Below, piece by piece: positions 5,266 through 5,988 of a DNA stretch of 5,988 nt (position 1 is its first letter; each line of letters opens with the position of its first letter). The stretch comes from Betaproteobacteria bacterium (lineage in GTDB: Bacteria > Pseudomonadota > Gammaproteobacteria > Burkholderiales > SG8-39). The notes under the pieces are model-generated. The model saw nothing but the letters and a program-made list of their open reading frames with translations. It had not been told where the DNA came from and did not search any database. Location: the NCBI GenBank assembly GCA_012274205.1, contig JAAOZY010000268.1:1-5988 (forward strand), given 5' to 3'. A program made the translations under genes and the position numbers.

Positions 5266-5988
5266 CTGCGGAATCGCCTGCGTGTGAGTCCGAGCGCAAG
5301 CCAGAAAGCCAGCAAGGCGTACGCGGCCAGGATCAGCAGATGCTGCAGCGCGTGCAGCGGCCATTGATCCATGAACAAGGGGCGCACCAGCTCGACCGCC
5401 TGCGTCAGGGGCAGCCAGTTGGAAAGCTCGTACACCAGACCGGGCAATTGCTCGCGCGGGAAAAACACGCCGCTCAGAAACATCATCGGCGTCAGGAACA
5501 GGGTGAAATAGTAGGTGAAGAAATCGTAGCCCTTGGCCAGGGCGTTGAAGATCAGCGCGATGCTGCTGAAGGTGATGCCGGCGCCGAGCAGCACCGGCCA
5601 GGCGAGCAGCAGCTTGGGGCTGTGGCTGATCCCGAGGGCAAGCATCACGCCTAATATGGCGGTGATGGTGAACAGCGCCTTGAATGCCGCCCACAGCATT
5701 TCAGCGAGCACGATGTCGTCCAGCAGCACCGGCGCATTGAGGATGCCGTCCCAGGTCTTCTGCACATGCATGCGCGAAAACGCGGAGTAGAGCGCTTCGA
5801 AGCTGGCGGCATTCATTGCGCTCATGCAGATGGAACCGCTGGCCAGGAACAGAATGTAGGGCACCTTGACCGGCCCGGCGGCGCCGCCTACCTTCACTTC
5901 GCCCACGAGGGCGCCCAGACCGTAACCGAAGGCCACCAGCCAGATCAGCGGCTCGGCGATATTGCCCACCAGGCTGGGCAGCGCGAGC
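5262..5988 (-). CDS. NodJ-like ABC-2 type transporter permease (5' end outside window)
   Basis: About 240 C-terminal residues of an ABC-2 family membrane permease are visible. The reading frame stays open to the right edge (LALPSLVGNIAEPLIW), so the true start is outside; the GTG at 5967-5969 is internal. About six hydrophobic segments are evident. These include PLIWLVAFGYGLGALV, YILFLASGSICMSAM, the region after AEMLWAAFKALF, the following ILGVMLAL to IALIFNA stretch, YYFTLFLTPMMFLSGVFF, and the C-terminal LLILAAYALLAFWLALGL, ending in a basic TRRRFRS tail. The conserved ABC-2 stretch around SRMHVQKTWDGILNAPV and DDIVLAEMLWA closely resembles NodJ and related export permeases. Such permeases work with a NodI-like ATPase to export polysaccharides, lipids or drugs; the ATPase gene would be expected beyond the right edge, upstream. 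Cargo cannot be told from this sequence. Typical length is 250-270 residues, so only about 15-30 residues are missing. Confidence 0.9.
   Translation of the reverse strand, partial: LALPSLVGNIAEPLIWLVAFGYGLGALVGEVKVGGAAGPVKVPYILFLASGSICMSAMNAASFEALYSAFSRMHVQKTWDGILNAPVLLDDIVLAEMLWAAFKALFTITAILGVMLALGISHSPKLLLAWPVLLGAGITFSSIALIFNALAKGYDFFTYYFTLFLTPMMFLSGVFFPREQLPGLVYELSNWLPLTQAVELVRPLFMDQWPLHALQHLLILAAYALLAFWLALGLTRRRFRS

Noticed and set aside
4491..5654. A 387-codon open frame on the plus strand opposite the ElyC-like gene and the permease
   Set aside because: It is antisense to two recognisable genes, crosses their intergenic promoter, and is Gln/Arg-rich with no domain.
1..5988. Search for CRISPR arrays, tRNA or rRNA genes, insertion sequences and phage or defence genes
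   Set aside because: No regularly spaced direct repeats, tRNA-like cloverleaf arms, transposase, integrase or defence-protein motifs were seen by eye.

Overview
The window looks like a chromosomal stretch from a high-GC proteobacterium. The protein styles (enterobacterial/rhizobial-type GlgC, ElyC/YdcF-like protein, NodJ-like permease, FmdB-type zinc ribbon) suggest a betaproteobacterium, but that is inference from general resemblance, not from a marker gene. Coding density is high. There are seven protein genes: two are cut by the window edges and all the others are intact. I see no RNA gene, CRISPR array, insertion sequence or phage gene.

Left part (1-1835, minus strand): glgC, encoding ADP-glucose pyrophosphorylase, lies upstream of a crotonase-superfamily gene whose 3' end is outside the window. 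The two are 94 bp apart and have unrelated roles (glycogen synthesis versus acyl-CoA metabolism). No other glycogen gene is visible. The crotonase lacks both glutamates of classical enoyl-CoA hydratases and carries an isomerase-type aspartate instead.

Middle part (1836-3475, plus strand): a divergent intergenic region of about 200 bp is followed by three plus-strand genes. These are a roughly 59-residue four-cysteine protein, an FmdB-type zinc-ribbon protein, and an alpha/beta hydrolase that starts within the FmdB stop codon (ATGA overlap). A perfect 18-bp palindrome separates the first two genes.

Right part (3521-5988, minus strand): in transcription order, a NodJ-like ABC-2 permease (5' end outside the window), an ElyC/YdcF-like membrane protein, and an NMT1/SsuA-like ligand-binding protein that has no export signal. 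A good sigma70-type promoter (TTGAGC, 16 bp, TATAAT) sits exactly at the permease stop codon and probably drives the ElyC-like and binding-protein genes as a two-gene operon.

I did not find a convincing new multi-gene system. The observations most worth a second look are the atypical crotonase active site, the signal-less binding protein beside an envelope-factor gene, the two adjacent small zinc-ribbon genes around a palindrome, and a changed residue at the activator-binding position of GlgC.
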